A stretch of DNA of 64,000 bases from Cronobacter universalis NCTC 9529. Its GTDB lineage: Bacteria > Pseudomonadota > Gammaproteobacteria > Enterobacterales > Enterobacteriaceae. This document shows, piece after piece, positions 63,604 to 64,000 of this stretch (position 1 is the first letter of the stretch; every line of letters starts with the position of its first letter). The stretch lies in the NCBI RefSeq assembly GCF_001277175.1, contig NZ_CP012257.1, positions 3,348,001-3,412,000 on the forward strand, in the 5' to 3' direction. The notes under the pieces are model-generated. The model saw only the letters and a program-made list of their open reading frames with translations, ran no database searches and had not been told where the DNA came from. The position numbers and the translations under genes were made by a program.

Positions 63604-64000
63604 ACTGCTTACGTCGCCAAAGCCAGAGCCCGGCGATGGCCAGCGCGAAAATCGCGCCGAAACCGACGCCAATCCCCACCACCGGCAGCGAGAGTTTCAC
63701 CGCCAGCGAATAGAGCCCCAGCATCAGCAGCATCGCGGTATTCTCGCCGAGGTTTTGCACCGCAATCGCGTTGCCCGCGCCGACGGAGCGCTTGCCGCGC
63801 TCCTGCAACAGCGCGTTGAGCGGCACCACGAAGAACCCGCCGAAAAAGCCTATCAGCAGCAGCAACAGATAAGCCGGCAGCGCCGCCTGCTGGAGTGAGA
63901 AGAAGATAACCGCGACGCCAATCAGAATGCCCGCAGGCATACAGCGCGACACGCGCTCCAGCGTCACCAGTTTCGCCGCAGCCCCCGCGCCCGCCACAAT
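63602..64000 (-). CDS. lplT: Lysophospholipid transporter LplT, C-terminal part
   Basis: Only the last ~132 codons are in the window; the gene continues past the right edge. The visible protein is a C-terminal half of a major facilitator (four or five helices: [54 protein letters not shown] and [19 protein letters not shown]). LplT flips lysophosphatidylethanolamine inward for reacylation by Aas, whose gene follows lplT in E. coli. The assignment rests on position next to tas and on helix pattern. It ends with the basic tail WLWRRKQ. Confidence 0.88.
   Translation of the reverse strand: MVAGAGAAAKLVTLERVSRCMPAGILIGVAVIFFSLQQAALPAYLLLLLIGFFGGFFVVPLNALLQERGKRSVGAGNAIAVQNLGENTAMLLMLGLYSLAVKLSLPVVGIGVGFGAIFALAIAGLWLWRRKQ

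Overview
The window is a gene-dense, GC-rich chromosomal segment of an enterobacterium. Gene order follows the Escherichia coli K-12 60-64 min region almost step by step (cysJIH, queD, queE, ygcG, eno-pyrG-mazG-relA-rlmD, barA, yqcA-truC-yqcC, csrB, syd, queF, ppnN, sdaCB, xni, rlmM-ygdD-gcvA, gcvB, ygdI, csdA-csdE, tcdA, mltA, initiator tRNAs, amiC, argA, recD-recB-ptrA-recC, ppd genes, thyA-lgt-ptsP-rppH, mutH, ygdQ, ygdR, tas, lplT). Protein identity, GC content and gene content fit the Cronobacter group or a close relative better than Escherichia or Salmonella. The genus is an inference from memory of the families; no search was run.

Layout. 1-5441: sulfate assimilation (cysH partial, cysI, cysJ) and two queuosine genes. 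5640-11275: the accessory-looking part, with ygcG, then nanE, a PTS EIICB permease and a divergent RpiR/SIS regulator (a probable N-acetylmannosamine or related amino-sugar module), then an orphan thioester-reductase-like SDR. 11326-19050: eno, pyrG, mazG, relA and rlmD, with no mazEF between relA and mazG. 19108-24663: BarA sensor kinase, yqcA-truC-yqcC, and the CsrB regulatory RNA with UvrY-type boxes upstream. 24733-31118: queF, ppnN, serine uptake and deamination (sdaCB) and xni. 31119-31312: three palindromic repeats where E. coli carries the fuc operons. 31313-38593: rlmM, ygdD, gcvA/gcvB, ygdI, the CSD sulfur system with TcdA, mltA and two identical initiator tRNAs. 38684-53270: amiC, ArgR-controlled argA, and the recC-ptrA-recB-recD block. 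53283-59860: minor-pseudopilin-like genes, thyA, lgt, ptsP and rppH. 59861-60543: a non-coding region with DnaA boxes at the position of E. coli DARS2. 60544-64000: mutH, ygdQ, ygdR, tas and the 3' part of lplT.

Functional links: BarA is the input to UvrY, whose target csrB lies 1.7 kb away; RelA and PtsP are stress and nitrogen signal nodes; three queuosine enzymes lie within 21 kb; RecBCD and MutH are DNA repair functions. Most of the window is conserved core. I did not find a clearly new system. The strongest candidates for follow-up are the nanE-PTS-RpiR module, the SDR beside it, the paired UvrY-like boxes, the mutH-upstream DnaA-box region, and the three sites where E. coli accessory operons are missing.
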